A stretch of 64,000 nt of DNA from an uncultured Prevotellaceae bacterium. GTDB taxonomy: Bacteria > Bacteroidota > Bacteroidia > Bacteroidales > Bacteroidaceae. The first letter of the stretch is position 1. Each line of letters begins with the position of its first letter. The notes beneath the pieces are model-generated. The model saw nothing but the letters and a program-made list of their open reading frames with translations. It ran no database searches and was not told where the DNA came from. A program made the translations under genes and the position numbers. The stretch covers positions 1 to 64,000 of the forward strand of contig CAMKEM010000004.1 in assembly GCA_946411565.1 (NCBI GenBank), in the 5' to 3' direction. This document shows positions 24,102 through 33,739 of the stretch, piece after piece.

Positions 24102-25463
24102 ATGAACTTAATCGATAAATACAACGTATCTGTACCTCGCTACACGAGCTATCCGCCAGCCAATTACTTCCGCGAAATGAAGGCGGAAGAATATGCTGAT
24201 GCTGTTCGCCGATCAAATAGCGAAGGTACTCCATTGATATCTTTCTATCTCCACATGCCATTCTGCAAACGTCTGTGCCATTATTGCGGATGTAACTCCT
24301 ACATCTTGCCACGCACAGGTGATACAGTAGCACGATATATAGATGCTATACATAAGGAGATTGACATAGTGACTGCCGATTTGGACAAGAGTCGCCCTAT
24401 AAGTCAGATACATTTCGGAGGTGGTAGTCCGACTGCAATGCCTGCATCTGTACTCAAGGAGATAAATGACCATCTGTTATCTCTCTTCCCAACAATAGAG
24501 AAACCAGAGATTGCAATTGAGTGTCATCCTGGTTATCTGTCAGAACAAGACTGGATATCACTAACAGAAAGCCATTTTAACCGCTTCTCTATCGGTGTGC
24601 AAGACCTTGATACAAAGGTGCTTGAAACTGTTGGGCGCACACCAAGTAATCTTCCTCTTGAGGAGATTATGAAGATATTGCGTTCTGCTGGTGCTACTGT
24701 TAATATGGATTTCCTCTTCGGACTCCCATATCAGACTCCTGCTTCTTTTGCAAAGAATATAGAGAAGGCAATCCAACTGCATCCTGATCGTCTCGTGACA
24801 TTCAGCTATGGTCATGTGCCTTGGGTGTTCAAGCGTCAGCAAGTGCTTGAGAAACATGGGCTTCCTGCTACTGAGGAAAAACAGAAAATGTATGAGGTTG
24901 CTGCCGATATGCTTCATGAGGCTGGATATAAGAGTATCGGACTTGATCACTTCGTCTTGCCAGACGATGAACTCTACAAGGCATTGGAGGCTGGACTTCT
25001 CTATCGCAACTTCCAGGGGTATTGCACACGTCGCACAACAGGGCAGGTATATGCCTTCGGTGCAACGGGTATCAGTCAGCTTGATAGCACATACGCCCAG
25101 AACACAAAGGATATTCAGGAGTATATCGACACTACTCTCGGCGGCTCATTAACCACTCGCAAGGGCTATGCCCTCACGCCACAGGAGCGTATTGCCAAGG
25201 AGGTTATTGAACGCCTTATGTGCAACTATCGCCTGAACTGGAATGAGATAGCCTCTACTATGAAGATAAGCGTGGAGGAGGTTAAGGCTGCGCTTCACTA
25301 TGAAGAGGCACAGCTAAAAGAAATGGCTGTTGATGGCCTGTTTGAAATGACAGAAAGCGGTATTGTAATGACAACTGCAGGGCATCCGTTTGTTCGCAAC
25401 GTGGCAGCAGCCCTCGATCCTCTCATGCAGAATACGGATAAGAAATTCTCTAAGCCTATTTAA
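24102..25463 (+). CDS. hemN: Oxygen-independent coproporphyrinogen III oxidase
   Basis: A 453-residue radical-SAM enzyme converting coproporphyrinogen III to protoporphyrinogen IX. The 4Fe-4S motif is CKRLCHYCGC with Cys at 55, 59 and 62 (CX3CX2C) plus a following Cys64, as in HemN. Other HemN blocks: YPPANYF near the N-terminus, HFGGGSPTAM, FNRFSIGVQDLD, NMDFLFGLPYQTP, GLDHFVLPDDEL, GYCTRR, and a C-terminal HemN_C winged region (ERLMCNYRLNW). It is second in the porphyrin operon; hemG starts 1 bp later. Confidence 0.95.
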   Translation: MNLIDKYNVSVPRYTSYPPANYFREMKAEEYADAVRRSNSEGTPLISFYLHMPFCKRLCHYCGCNSYILPRTGDTVARYIDAIHKEIDIVTADLDKSRPISQIHFGGGSPTAMPASVLKEINDHLLSLFPTIEKPEIAIECHPGYLSEQDWISLTESHFNRFSIGVQDLDTKVLETVGRTPSNLPLEEIMKILRSAGATVNMDFLFGLPYQTPASFAKNIEKAIQLHPDRLVTFSYGHVPWVFKRQQVLEKHGLPATEEKQKMYEVAADMLHEAGYKSIGLDHFVLPDDELYKALEAGLLYRNFQGYCTRRTTGQVYAFGATGISQLDSTYAQNTKDIQEYIDTTLGGSLTTRKGYALTPQERIAKEVIERLMCNYRLNWNEIASTMKISVEEVKAALHYEEAQLKEMAVDGLFEMTESGIVMTTAGHPFVRNVAAALDPLMQNTDKKFSKPI

Positions 25464-25464
25464 A

Positions 25465-26832
25465 ATGAAAAAAGATATTGTAATCATTGGAGCTGGCATA
25501 ACAGGCATGACATGTGCCTATGAACTGCATCGCAAAGGAAAGAATATACAGATACTTGAGTGCCAGAACCGCATCGGTGGTCAGATTAACACTCAGAAGA
25601 TAGGCAATTTCACTTTTGAAAGCGGTCCTAATACTGGTGTTGTGAAGCATCCAGAGGTGGCAGAACTTTTCGAGCAACTTGGTGATGCTTGTGAACTTGA
25701 AACTGCTCTTGAGTCAAGCAAGCGTCGTCTTGTGTGGAAGGGCAATAAATTCCATGCACTTCCGTCAAGTCTTGCAACGGCATTGAAGACACCACTCTTC
25801 ACATGGTATGATAAATTCCGCATACTCGGAGAGCCTTGGCGCAAGAAGGGTAATGATCCTTACGAGTCTGTGGCTTCATTGGCAGAACGTCGTCTTGGCA
25901 AGTCATACGTCCAGTATGGTGTTGATCCGTTCCTCTCAGGTGTATATGCAGGAGATCCTTATAAGTTGCCTGTTCGTCTTGCACTTCCAAAGCTCTATAA
26001 TCTTGAACAGCAATACGGTTCTTTCATCAAGGGAAGTATTGCCAAGGCAAAACTTCCAAAGACTGAGCGTGATCGTAAGGCAACAAAGAAGGTGTTCTCT
26101 GCAAAGGGAGGCTTTACTAACCTTGTAAATGCACTTGCCAATGCTATCGGAAATGAAAACATCACTACTGGGGCTCAGAATATCACTATCAATCCTGAAG
26201 GTGAAGGTTGGATAATAACCTATCAGAAGGATGGCGAACAGCAGCAGATACATGCCTCAAAGGTTGTAACTACTTGTGGAGCTTATTCTTTGCCAGAGCT
26301 TCTGCCATTCGTAGATGCAGAGACGATGAAAGACCTCAGCAACCTCTACTATGCACCAGTCGTGCAGATTGGCGTAGGTATGAACGATTGCGGTGATAAT
26401 CAATGGATTGCGTTTGGCGGTCTTGTACCATCGCGCGAGAAAAAACAGGTACTCGGCATCCTCTTCCCATCTGCTTGTTTCGAGGGCAGAAGTCCTCAGA
26501 AGGGTGCAGCTATGGCATACTTCATAGGAGGCGCACGTCATCCAGAGATGTTGAAGAAGACAGACGAGGAGTTTGAAAAACTCGTTAACGATTGCCTTGT
26601 TGATATGCTTAAATTCCCTAATGGAACAAAGGCTGATGCTATCAAGGTGTTCCGTCATGAACGTGCCATACCACAGTACGAGGCTTCTTCTGATGCTCGT
26701 TTTGCTGCTGTTGATAAGATTCAGAAACAATATCCTAACCTCCGTATCGCAGGTAATCTTCGTGATGGTATCGGCATAGGCGACCGTATCAAGCAAGGCT
26801 TTGACGAAGCGGAAATATTGGCGGCTATTTAA
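25465..26832 (+). CDS. hemG: Protoporphyrinogen oxidase (HemG/HemY type, FAD)
   Basis: A 455-residue FAD-dependent protoporphyrinogen oxidase. The ATG at 25465, one base after the hemN stop, was chosen; the ORF is open further upstream only in overlap with hemN. The FAD-binding fold begins IVIIGAGITGMTCAYELHRK (about 5-24) with the GxGxxG motif and ILECQNRIGGQINT. Further HemY-type blocks: SGVYAGDPYKL, FSAKGGFTNLVNAL, and C-terminal RIAGNLRDGIGIGDRIKQG. It catalyses six-electron oxidation to protoporphyrin IX. Note that this family is normally oxygen-using, so coupling in an anaerobe is unclear. Confidence 0.93.
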   Translation: MKKDIVIIGAGITGMTCAYELHRKGKNIQILECQNRIGGQINTQKIGNFTFESGPNTGVVKHPEVAELFEQLGDACELETALESSKRRLVWKGNKFHALPSSLATALKTPLFTWYDKFRILGEPWRKKGNDPYESVASLAERRLGKSYVQYGVDPFLSGVYAGDPYKLPVRLALPKLYNLEQQYGSFIKGSIAKAKLPKTERDRKATKKVFSAKGGFTNLVNALANAIGNENITTGAQNITINPEGEGWIITYQKDGEQQQIHASKVVTTCGAYSLPELLPFVDAETMKDLSNLYYAPVVQIGVGMNDCGDNQWIAFGGLVPSREKKQVLGILFPSACFEGRSPQKGAAMAYFIGGARHPEMLKKTDEEFEKLVNDCLVDMLKFPNGTKADAIKVFRHERAIPQYEASSDARFAAVDKIQKQYPNLRIAGNLRDGIGIGDRIKQGFDEAEILAAI

Positions 26833-26891
26833 GAAGAATGCGAAGGCATGTTAATTGTTAATTATTAATTGTTAATTGTTCGAGTTTTCCT
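26833..26891. repeat. Short AT repeat spacer
   Basis: TTAATTGTTAATTATTAATTGTTAATTGTT (26850-26879), the same TTAATTGTTAATT motif that occurs in other spacers and, in frame, inside the ketosynthase gene at 47430-47456. Confidence 0.6.
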
Positions 26892-28127
26892 GTGCACTGG
26901 ATCCAACGACTATATACATCTAACACCGAAGGGCAGAAATTCAATCTCTTCACCTTCTTTTGCCTCTACATAGCGCAGTCTTTACCAATGACGTTCTTCT
27001 CTACGGCATTGCAAGTTACTATGCGTCAGGCATCTTTTTCGCTATCCGCTATTGCGGTACTCCAGCTTATAAAGCTTCCGTGGGTTCTCAAGTTCTTGTG
27101 GTCGCCAATGGTTGACCGCCGATGCAACACGATGAAAGGTTATCGCCGTTGTATCTTCATTAGCGAGGGGATCTATGCGGCTATAATCCTCTTCGTGGGG
27201 CATCTTGATCTGCATGAGGATTTCTATTTCATCTTAACGCTGATCTTCTTGTCGCTCGTTGCATCTGCTACGCAGGATATTGCAACGGATGCCCTTGCCG
27301 TACTCACCTTTAGGAAGAAAGACAAAGGACTTGTCAATAGTATGCAGTCGCTTGGTAGCTTTGCTGCCACACTCATAGGTAGCGGTTTCTTGCTCGTGCT
27401 TCTCCAGAAGTACGGTTGGCACTATGTATTGCCTTTCATGAGTATCTTCGTACTTATTGCCATAATTCCACTTTGGCATAACAAGAAACTGAAACTCATA
27501 CCCCAACCAGCTTCTGAGCCTGTTTCAAAAGCCGATTTCGTTTGGTTCTTTACTCGCAAGAGTATCTGGCGACAAATAGGCTTCCTTGCTTTGTATTATG
27601 CTGGCATTATAGGTTCTCTCTCCATGTTCCGACCATACCTTGTTGACCTCGGATATTCAATGAAGGAGATTGGCATAATGAGTGGTGTGTTTGGTTCTGC
27701 TGCTGCCTGTGTTGCATCACTTGTCAGCGGACAACTAATTACCCGTTTCGGTAGTTTCGTTACCCGAAGGATAGTAGCCGTTTGTTCGCTTTTCGCCATG
27801 CTCTATCTTTACTTTATAACCAACGATACTCCTACCTATCCACTCGTTCTCGGTGGCTTGATACTTGTATGGTTCTGCTATGGCATGAGTACCGTTGTAG
27901 TATATACCACAGCTATGGATAATGTGCGTGTAGGTAGAGAGGGGACAGATTTTACAGTACAGACAGTTATAACCCATCTCAGCGGTCTTATAATCACATT
28001 GGTAAGCGGAAAAGTGGCTGATCTCTTTGGACATCACAATCTCTTTTTGTTTGAGGCAGTACTCACTATTATCACGGTGGTGTATGTGTTCCTTATGTTC
28101 AGCAAGAAGAAAGAAGTTAAGGCCTGA
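26892..28127 (+). CDS. MFS transporter of the PAT/AmpG type
   Basis: A 411-residue, 12-span permease. It starts at GTG (26892); the first downstream Met lies inside the first helix. The N-terminus LFTFFCLYIAQSLPMTFFSTA and the loop LKFLWSPMVDR match the peptide-acetyl-CoA/AmpG (PAT) subgroup of MFS, and SATQDIATDALAV is the matching motif in helix IV. Its position between hemG and hemD suggests import of a porphyrin or its precursor through the inner membrane, or export; AmpG itself carries muropeptides. Its stop overlaps the hemD ATG by one base (TGATG), so translation is coupled. Confidence 0.85.
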   Translation: MHWIQRLYTSNTEGQKFNLFTFFCLYIAQSLPMTFFSTALQVTMRQASFSLSAIAVLQLIKLPWVLKFLWSPMVDRRCNTMKGYRRCIFISEGIYAAIILFVGHLDLHEDFYFILTLIFLSLVASATQDIATDALAVLTFRKKDKGLVNSMQSLGSFAATLIGSGFLLVLLQKYGWHYVLPFMSIFVLIAIIPLWHNKKLKLIPQPASEPVSKADFVWFFTRKSIWRQIGFLALYYAGIIGSLSMFRPYLVDLGYSMKEIGIMSGVFGSAAACVASLVSGQLITRFGSFVTRRIVAVCSLFAMLYLYFITNDTPTYPLVLGGLILVWFCYGMSTVVVYTTAMDNVRVGREGTDFTVQTVITHLSGLIITLVSGKVADLFGHHNLFLFEAVLTIITVVYVFLMFSKKKEVKA

Positions 28128-28933
28128 TGATAACCGTCCCAGTCTTAGTAGCTGCCCCAGAAGGCTATGCCCAGCGTTTTGTTGAGGCTTTGAAAGCGTG
28201 TAATACTGATAGGTTCTGCTTTGAACCTATCAGCATTCCTCTAATCCGTACCACCCCTTGCGGGGATGTTTCGAAGATTATCAGTCAGGCACAGGATTAT
28301 GATTATATGGTGTTTACAAGTCGTAAGGCTATCCTTGTGCTATCTGATTATCTCAAGAAAAACAATATTTCTCTTGATTCAATCCGCTTGCCAAAGGCTT
28401 GTGCCATAGGCAAGGACAACGAGGCTTTGTCGTTGCTTGACATTACTCCTGCTTTTATTTCCACAGAACCAAGTTTAAAGGGAATTGCCGATGAATTGCG
28501 TAATCGTTTCAAGGAATTCCCTCAACATTCAGCCCGACCACGCATAGCCGTTTTAGGTCCTCGTGTTGAAGGCCTTACTGAGCCTGACACCGTGCCTAAT
28601 TTCCTCAGGGAACTCCATGCTATTGAGGCTGATGTAACCTATATAACGGCGTATATCACCCGTCCTGCTACGGAGCAAGCCCTTCGCGAAGCAGAAGCAC
28701 TATTGCGTGATAAAATACAATGGGTAGCGTTCACAAGTGCTACCGAGGCACAAGTTTATAAGCGTTTGAGCCATAACACCAAGCCCACCCTTGCCTGTTT
28801 CGGACCTTATACCGCGCATTGTGTAAGGAAAGAAGGGCTAAATGTTCGATTCACTTCCCCCGATTACAGTAGTTTTTCTGCCTTTGCCAAGCATCTTAAG
28901 GAGTTTATTCTTTCCACTTCTGAGAATGCTTAG
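28127..28933 (+). CDS. hemD: Uroporphyrinogen-III synthase
   Basis: A 268-residue HemD-family protein that would close hydroxymethylbilane to uroporphyrinogen III. Family pattern is weak by nature but recognisable: PVLVAAPEGYAQRFVEAL, YDYMVFTSRKAILVLSDYL (the FTSxxAV block), ACAIGKDNEALSLLD, IAVLGPRVEG, and WVAFTSATEAQVYKRLS, ACFGPYTAHCVRKEGLNV near the C-terminus. It is the last gene of the porphyrin operon and overlaps the MFS gene. A lone hemD with hemN and hemG but without hemA/B/C/L here leaves open whether the pathway is complete. Confidence 0.9.
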   Translation: MITVPVLVAAPEGYAQRFVEALKACNTDRFCFEPISIPLIRTTPCGDVSKIISQAQDYDYMVFTSRKAILVLSDYLKKNNISLDSIRLPKACAIGKDNEALSLLDITPAFISTEPSLKGIADELRNRFKEFPQHSARPRIAVLGPRVEGLTEPDTVPNFLRELHAIEADVTYITAYITRPATEQALREAEALLRDKIQWVAFTSATEAQVYKRLSHNTKPTLACFGPYTAHCVRKEGLNVRFTSPDYSSFSAFAKHLKEFILSTSENA

Positions 28934-29200
28934 AATCCTCTTATCCTATATTTATCCACCCTTGTTTCTCCAATGATAATACCATTATAATACCATCATA
29001 TTACAATTATAATACCATTATATTACCATAAACTATGGTATTTTAATGGTATTTATATAGTATCTTTATGGTGTTTATATGGTATTTACTACCTACCTAA
29101 AGCGAAGGAATTTCAGACTTTTGACCTGTGTTCTTCTTGTTTTTCGGCTAATATTATTTGATTTTGATTGAAAAAGATTGAAAAAGATGGAAAAAGGACA
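28934..29200. repeat. AT-rich intergenic region with TACCAT/ATGGTA repeats
   Basis: From about 28975 to 29092 the motif ATAATACCAT recurs several times and is then mirrored by ATGGTATTT-type motifs (GGTATTTTAATGGTATTTAT), making a long imperfect palindrome. No gene is seen on either strand here. Confidence 0.6.
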
Positions 29201-29326
29201 ATGATAAAAGAGATGGAAAATACATGGAAGGAATGTGAAATCTCTGATTTGGATACGTTGGAAGATTGGAATGTTTGGCATTTTCCGTCTAAGGAAAAAA
29301 GAACGCCACCAGTTTTGGGATATTAG
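29201..29326 (+). CDS. Possible 41-residue small protein
   Basis: An ORF beginning MIKEMENTWKECEISDLDTL and ending in PPVLGY, rich in acidic residues and Trp. It is followed within 10 bp by a strong terminator (29333-29374), which is the main support. No promoter box of the usual type is obvious upstream. I do not recognise the sequence. An alternative is that the terminator belongs to a small RNA covering this segment. Confidence 0.35.
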   Translation: MIKEMENTWKECEISDLDTLEDWNVWHFPSKEKRTPPVLGY

Positions 29327-29332
29327 AATAAG

Positions 29333-29374
29333 AAAAAGGTCAAGTCCTGCTTTACGCTGGATCTTGACCTTTTC
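29333..29374 (+). terminator. Intrinsic terminator
   Basis: AAAAAGGTCAAG (29333-29344) pairs with CTTGACCTTTTC (29363-29374), loop about 18 nt. Confidence 0.8.
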
Positions 29375-29844
29375 TTGTTACCTGATATAAATACAACCTT
29401 TATTTTACCTTAGCTTAATACCTCGTCATCTTTCCCCAAATCAAAATCAAAAGTTTATCCCCTTTAACATAATTATTACACTTATTTCCGAGTGCAAAGG
29501 TATGAAGTTTTTTCATATTGTGCAAGTTTTTTTGTTTCATAAACTTTGTGATTTATACCATGCAATAAATTTTACATTTGCGCAATAGTGCAATATAGCA
29601 TTGCTGAATAGTGCAAAATATGTTGCATATTTGCAAATGTGCTCGTACACAATACTTTAAACGGTGTTTTTGTACATCGAAATTTTATCATCTTCATTTA
29701 TTGTGCTCATGCATGAAAATGAAATAATTGAGCGAAAATTTGTGTATTTCAAGGAATTTTTTTATTTTTGCAGTTAAATAATCCTTTTCAATACAGGGAA
29801 AGAAGGTATTTCTTACCCAAGCTAACACCTAAAACTATTTAGAT
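29375..29844. promoter_or_regulatory. Intergenic region with promoter for the gene at 29845
   Basis: No gene seen. On the minus strand CAAAGGTA at about 29497-29504 (within CGAGTGCAAAGGTA) is a -7 box pointing left with the same GCACTCG initial sequence as the receptor leaders. On the plus strand a TATTTTTG box near 29763-29770 fits the gene at 29845. Confidence 0.5.
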
Positions 29845-30480
29845 ATGAAAAATATTTTGACTATAATTATGTTTCTCGTCTTCTGGTCTTCTGCTTATGG
29901 ACAGGTGGCTTACGAGAGCATAGATATAAAGACCGCGAACAACTATCAGTATATCGCGACATACAACTCGTCTGCGAACAAGAAATATGCTGATGTGAAG
30001 AAGTGGCTAAAAGCAAATATCAGCGATTTCAACAAGACCGTCATTTCTGATGATCCTCAGGCTTGCAAGATTGTTTTCAGTCCTGAGATAATGTACGAGC
30101 AGTCAGAGGCAAAGACTCATTATCTTGTGGCGAATGTTGGTGTGGAATGTCGTGATGACAAATTCAGGATAAGACTGCTTGAGATAAAGAGAAAGACGGT
30201 TACGACGACCTGTAATTACCTTACTGAGCCTAATAAGATTTACCGAACTCGCAACTATAATGCGAATGAGGAGATAAAGGAGTTTGATAGATATAAGCAG
30301 TTGTTTGCCAAGCAAAACCTTACAAGTGATGAGGCTAAGGCTCTGAAAGACCTCAAGCGTTATGCAAACGTAACAAGAGAGGAGGTAATAGAAAAGGAGA
30401 TGAAACCATATATCGACATGCAGAAGGCTATTGCGAAGTTGGTTGATGGTATAGAAAATGCAATAAAAAGCGCAGAATGA
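29845..30480 (+). CDS. Secreted protein, DUF4468-like
   Basis: A 211-residue protein with a signal peptide (about 1-19, ending SSAYGQ). The middle (VKKWLKANISDF, IVFSPEIMYEQ, YLVANVGVECRDDKFRIRLLEIK) resembles the TBP-like-fold DUF4468 family of Bacteroidota, in which a hydrophobic beta/alpha/beta unit is used; I am moderately sure. The C-terminal third is charged and helical (KEMKPYIDMQKAIAKLVDGI). Function unknown. Single-gene unit. Confidence 0.65.
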   Translation: MKNILTIIMFLVFWSSAYGQVAYESIDIKTANNYQYIATYNSSANKKYADVKKWLKANISDFNKTVISDDPQACKIVFSPEIMYEQSEAKTHYLVANVGVECRDDKFRIRLLEIKRKTVTTTCNYLTEPNKIYRTRNYNANEEIKEFDRYKQLFAKQNLTSDEAKALKDLKRYANVTREEVIEKEMKPYIDMQKAIAKLVDGIENAIKSAE

Positions 30481-30676
30481 CAATTTTGATGACGTATGTT
30501 TAACGTTTGCATTATCGCAAATAATCCTATTAGATTTGTCCTTTTTTCCATAGCAAAAAGAATATACTGCGGTATTTTCTTAAAATTGTTAAAAATATTT
30601 GGAAAACTACGGATTTTTATGTAATTTTGTAACTGTTATTCCTCTACCCATTACAATATAAAACACGTGAGTCATA

Positions 30677-31648
30677 ATGAAAAAAAAATGTAACCAAATC
30701 CTAACGTTTGTTTTGGCATTTTTTATGCCAATGATTAGTTATGCGCATGATGTTGAGGTCGATGAAATCTTCTACAACCTCAATAGTGAGAGTAAAGAAG
30801 CAACGGTGACTTACAGGGGAGACAGGTCTGACAACGAGGATTACACAAGGTCCTTCAAAATTCCTTCAAGCATAGTATATAACGGTACAAGGTATAGCGT
30901 GACGGCTATTGGTGATGGTGCATTCAATAACTGTATCCGACTTCGTTCTGTCACTCTGCCTAACACCATAACATCTATTGGAGAAAAGGCTTTTGCAAAG
31001 TGCAATGGTCTTACTTCATTCACAATCCCAGCTTCTGTAACCAATATCGGAAAGAAGGCTTTCTATCTTTGTACAGATATCACTTCTATTGTGATTCCTA
31101 ATTCTGTGCGATCTATCGGCAGTCATGCTTTCTTCGGATGCTCAGAATTGAAGTCTCTTACTCTTTCTAATGCCCTTACTTGCATTGGCGATAGCACATT
31201 CTCTTATTGTGCAAAGCTCACATCTATCACTATGCCAAACTCGATAACGAGTATTGGTCGTGGAGCTTTCAGCCGTTGCACAGCTCTCGTATCGGTTAAG
31301 TTCCCTGGTTCGCTGAAGAGTATAGGTGATGGTGCTTTCCGTGGTTGTGCAGCACTCACCTCTCTCGATATACCTAACACGGTAAAGACTATTGGCGAAA
31401 GAGCCTTTGCAAGCTGTTTCGGCTTTGATTCTGTTACTATCCCAAGATCAGTTACAAGAATCGGCAATAAGGTCTTTGCAGATTGTCGTAATCTCAAGAC
31501 TGTTATCAACCTCTCAAGAGTCCCACAGAAGATTAATGTCAATACCTTTGCTCAATATGGCACCTTGCATGTTGCAAAGGGCTGTAAGGCAGCATACGAG
31601 AATGCAGAATGTTGGAGAGATTTCTGGATTGTTGATGACATGATGTAA
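30677..31648 (+). CDS. BspA-like leucine-rich repeat surface protein
   Basis: A 323-residue secreted protein with signal peptide (about 1-23, ISYAHD) and about nine LRR_5 (Treponema pallidum/BspA-type) repeats between residues 65 and 285, each about 23 residues with the pattern SITIPNSVTSIGxxAFxxCxxL. The C-terminus (VPQKINVNTFAQYGTLHVAKGCKAAYENAECW) is the usual cap of this family. No cell-wall or T9SS sorting tail is evident. BspA-like proteins often mediate adhesion. A TAATTTTG promoter box lies at about 30621-30628. Confidence 0.9.
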   Translation: MKKKCNQILTFVLAFFMPMISYAHDVEVDEIFYNLNSESKEATVTYRGDRSDNEDYTRSFKIPSSIVYNGTRYSVTAIGDGAFNNCIRLRSVTLPNTITSIGEKAFAKCNGLTSFTIPASVTNIGKKAFYLCTDITSIVIPNSVRSIGSHAFFGCSELKSLTLSNALTCIGDSTFSYCAKLTSITMPNSITSIGRGAFSRCTALVSVKFPGSLKSIGDGAFRGCAALTSLDIPNTVKTIGERAFASCFGFDSVTIPRSVTRIGNKVFADCRNLKTVINLSRVPQKINVNTFAQYGTLHVAKGCKAAYENAECWRDFWIVDDMM

Positions 31649-31749
31649 CCCTTGCTCAAAATTGTTTATATCAGATACACAGATTGCACAGATAAAGAGG
31701 AGCGCCTTCTTTTCTGTGCAATTATTATTTAACGTGAATTCGATGAAAT

Positions 31750-31843
31750 AAAGGGAAGCGGATTTATCTGATTTATCTGAAATAAATCGCGAAAACATTA
31801 CTGCGCCAGCTATCAGATACATCGGATAAATCCGTTTCCCTTA
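31750..31843. repeat. ~95-bp dispersed palindromic element, copy 1
   Basis: AAAGGGAAGCGGATTTATCT at the left pairs with AGATACATCGGATAAATCCG and TTTCCCTT at the right. The reverse complement of 63099-63193 matches it along most of its length, including the non-palindromic centre (GCGCCAGCTATCAGATACAT against GCGCAAGCTATCAGATACAT), so these are copies of one element. Confidence 0.8.
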
Positions 31844-32065
31844 TTATTTTTTCAGTATAATCGCAAAGAAATCTGTTTATATGAAGATTCCTCAAACTCA
31901 CGTTATTTAATGTCTGTTTGCAATATCGGTAAATATTTGTATTATTCCGTGTATTGTTTGTGCTTTTCCGAGTTTTTCGCAGGAAATGTGCGTATTTCTT
32001 TGTTTTTGATTGAAAAAAGACGTATCTTTGCAAAAAATAACTACTAATCAAAACATAATACTTCT

Positions 32066-33739
32066 ATGATCAAACATATTGTAGCATTCTCAATAATGGC
32101 ACTTGTCGGTTTTGTACCGATGAAAGCGCAGTCGTATAAAGTCCCTGTTTCTGAGGCTGACGAGCCTATGATGAAAGGTGATTTTGAGCCTACTTGGGAA
32201 TCTCTTCGAACATACGAGGTGCCCGAATGGTTTCGCGATGCTAAGTTTGGTATCTGGGCACATTGGGGACCTCAATGTGTGGAAGGCTCTGGCGACTGGA
32301 TGGCTCGTGAGCTATATATGGAAGGCAGTTGGAAATATCAATATCATCGTGAGAAGTATGGACATCCATCGGAGTTCGGCTTTAAGGATATACTTCCTCT
32401 CTTCAAGGCAGAGAACTGGAATCCTGAGCAGTTGGTTAAGTTCTATGCCGAGGAATGTGGTGCTCAGTATTTCTTTGCACTTGGCAATCATCATGATAAT
32501 TTCGATCTCTGGGATAGTCGTTATCAAGAGTGGAACTCTAAAGCCATAGGCCCTCATAAGGATTTGCTTGAGGGCTGGGCAAAAGCTGCAAAGAAGGCTG
32601 GTCTGCCTTTCGGAATCTCATTTCATGCAGATCATGCCTGGACATGGTATGAGCCAAGCCGCCGCTTTGACCTCAAGGGCGAGAAGAGAGGCGTGAAATA
32701 TGATGGTTGGCTGACAAAGGAAGATGGTTGTAAGCCTAATGCCGATGGTACGGACAAGTGGTGGAAGGGGCTTGATCCTCAGAAACTCTATGCACAGGAT
32801 CATGATTTATCTGATAGGACTTGGGATAATGGGGCCATCCACAGCCAATGGGGGTGGGAGAATGGAGCGTGTCTGCCGACAAAGGATTATGTGACTAATT
32901 TCTATAACCGCACTCTTGATGCTATTAACAGGTATGATCCTTCGCTCATCTATTTTGATGTTACGGTTTTGCCATTCTATCCTGTGAGTGATGCCGGAAT
33001 GAAAATAGCGGCTCACATGTATAATAAGGGTAAGGGTGCAAATGGCAAGACCGATAGGGTAGTGTTCGGAAAAATCCTTACCGATGAGATGAAGGAGGCT
33101 CTTGTATGGGATGTGGAACGAGGAGCGCCAAATAAGATTATGGAGCGTCCTTGGCAATGTTGCAACTGTATAGGCGACTGGCACTATAACACGGATGTCT
33201 ATGAAAAGAATCGATACAAGAATGCGGCTGCTATTGCAAAGCTTCTTGTTGATATTGTCTCAAAGAATGGAAATATGCTGCTAAGCGTTCCACTTCGTGC
33301 AGATGGTACTCCTGACGAGAAGGAACTTGCCATTATGAAGGAGTTTGGAGCGTGGATGAAAATCAATAAGGAGAGTATCGTAAAGACTCGTCCGTGGAAG
33401 ATTTTCGGAGAAGGCCCTATTGCCAATGCAGATATCAAAATTAATGCCCAGGGGTTTAATGACGGACAATACACAAAGGCAGGTTCTGAGGAGATACGTT
33501 TCACTCAGTCAAAAGACGGAAATGTTGTTTATGTCACAGCCCTTGCATGGCCTAACGATCAAAGTATAAAGGTTCGTGCCTTGTCAGAAGGAAATACTCT
33601 TTGTCCGCAGAATATAAAGAAGGTAGAGCTTCTTGGTTATGGTAAGGTGAAGTACGAGCGTACCGCCGATGCCCTCACCGTGTCTTTGCCTACCCCTATC
33701 AATAATATTATGCCTGTGATTAAGGTCACGCTAAAGTGA
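32066..33739 (+). CDS. Alpha-L-fucosidase, GH29 family
   Basis: A 557-residue secreted or periplasmic glycoside hydrolase with a signal peptide (about 1-21, MKAQS). The GH29 N-terminal motif is clear (FRDAKFGIWAHWGPQCVEGS, about 57-76), followed by YFFALGNHHDNFDLWDS. The likely nucleophile Asp is in SLIYFDVTVLP (about residue 298). The C-terminal beta-sandwich ends MPVIKVTLK. It would release fucose from host or dietary glycans. There is no SusCD pair next to it. A TATCTTTG promoter box lies about 40 bp upstream (near 32023-32030). Confidence 0.9.
   Translation: MIKHIVAFSIMALVGFVPMKAQSYKVPVSEADEPMMKGDFEPTWESLRTYEVPEWFRDAKFGIWAHWGPQCVEGSGDWMARELYMEGSWKYQYHREKYGHPSEFGFKDILPLFKAENWNPEQLVKFYAEECGAQYFFALGNHHDNFDLWDSRYQEWNSKAIGPHKDLLEGWAKAAKKAGLPFGISFHADHAWTWYEPSRRFDLKGEKRGVKYDGWLTKEDGCKPNADGTDKWWKGLDPQKLYAQDHDLSDRTWDNGAIHSQWGWENGACLPTKDYVTNFYNRTLDAINRYDPSLIYFDVTVLPFYPVSDAGMKIAAHMYNKGKGANGKTDRVVFGKILTDEMKEALVWDVERGAPNKIMERPWQCCNCIGDWHYNTDVYEKNRYKNAAAIAKLLVDIVSKNGNMLLSVPLRADGTPDEKELAIMKEFGAWMKINKESIVKTRPWKIFGEGPIANADIKINAQGFNDGQYTKAGSEEIRFTQSKDGNVVYVTALAWPNDQSIKVRALSEGNTLCPQNIKKVELLGYGKVKYERTADALTVSLPTPINNIMPVIKVTLK

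Noticed and set aside
24102..25463. HemW-like (heme chaperone) instead of HemN
   Set aside because: The CX3CX2C motif is followed by GC (Cys64), the N-terminal YPPANYF and the central blocks fit HemN, and hemG follows directly.
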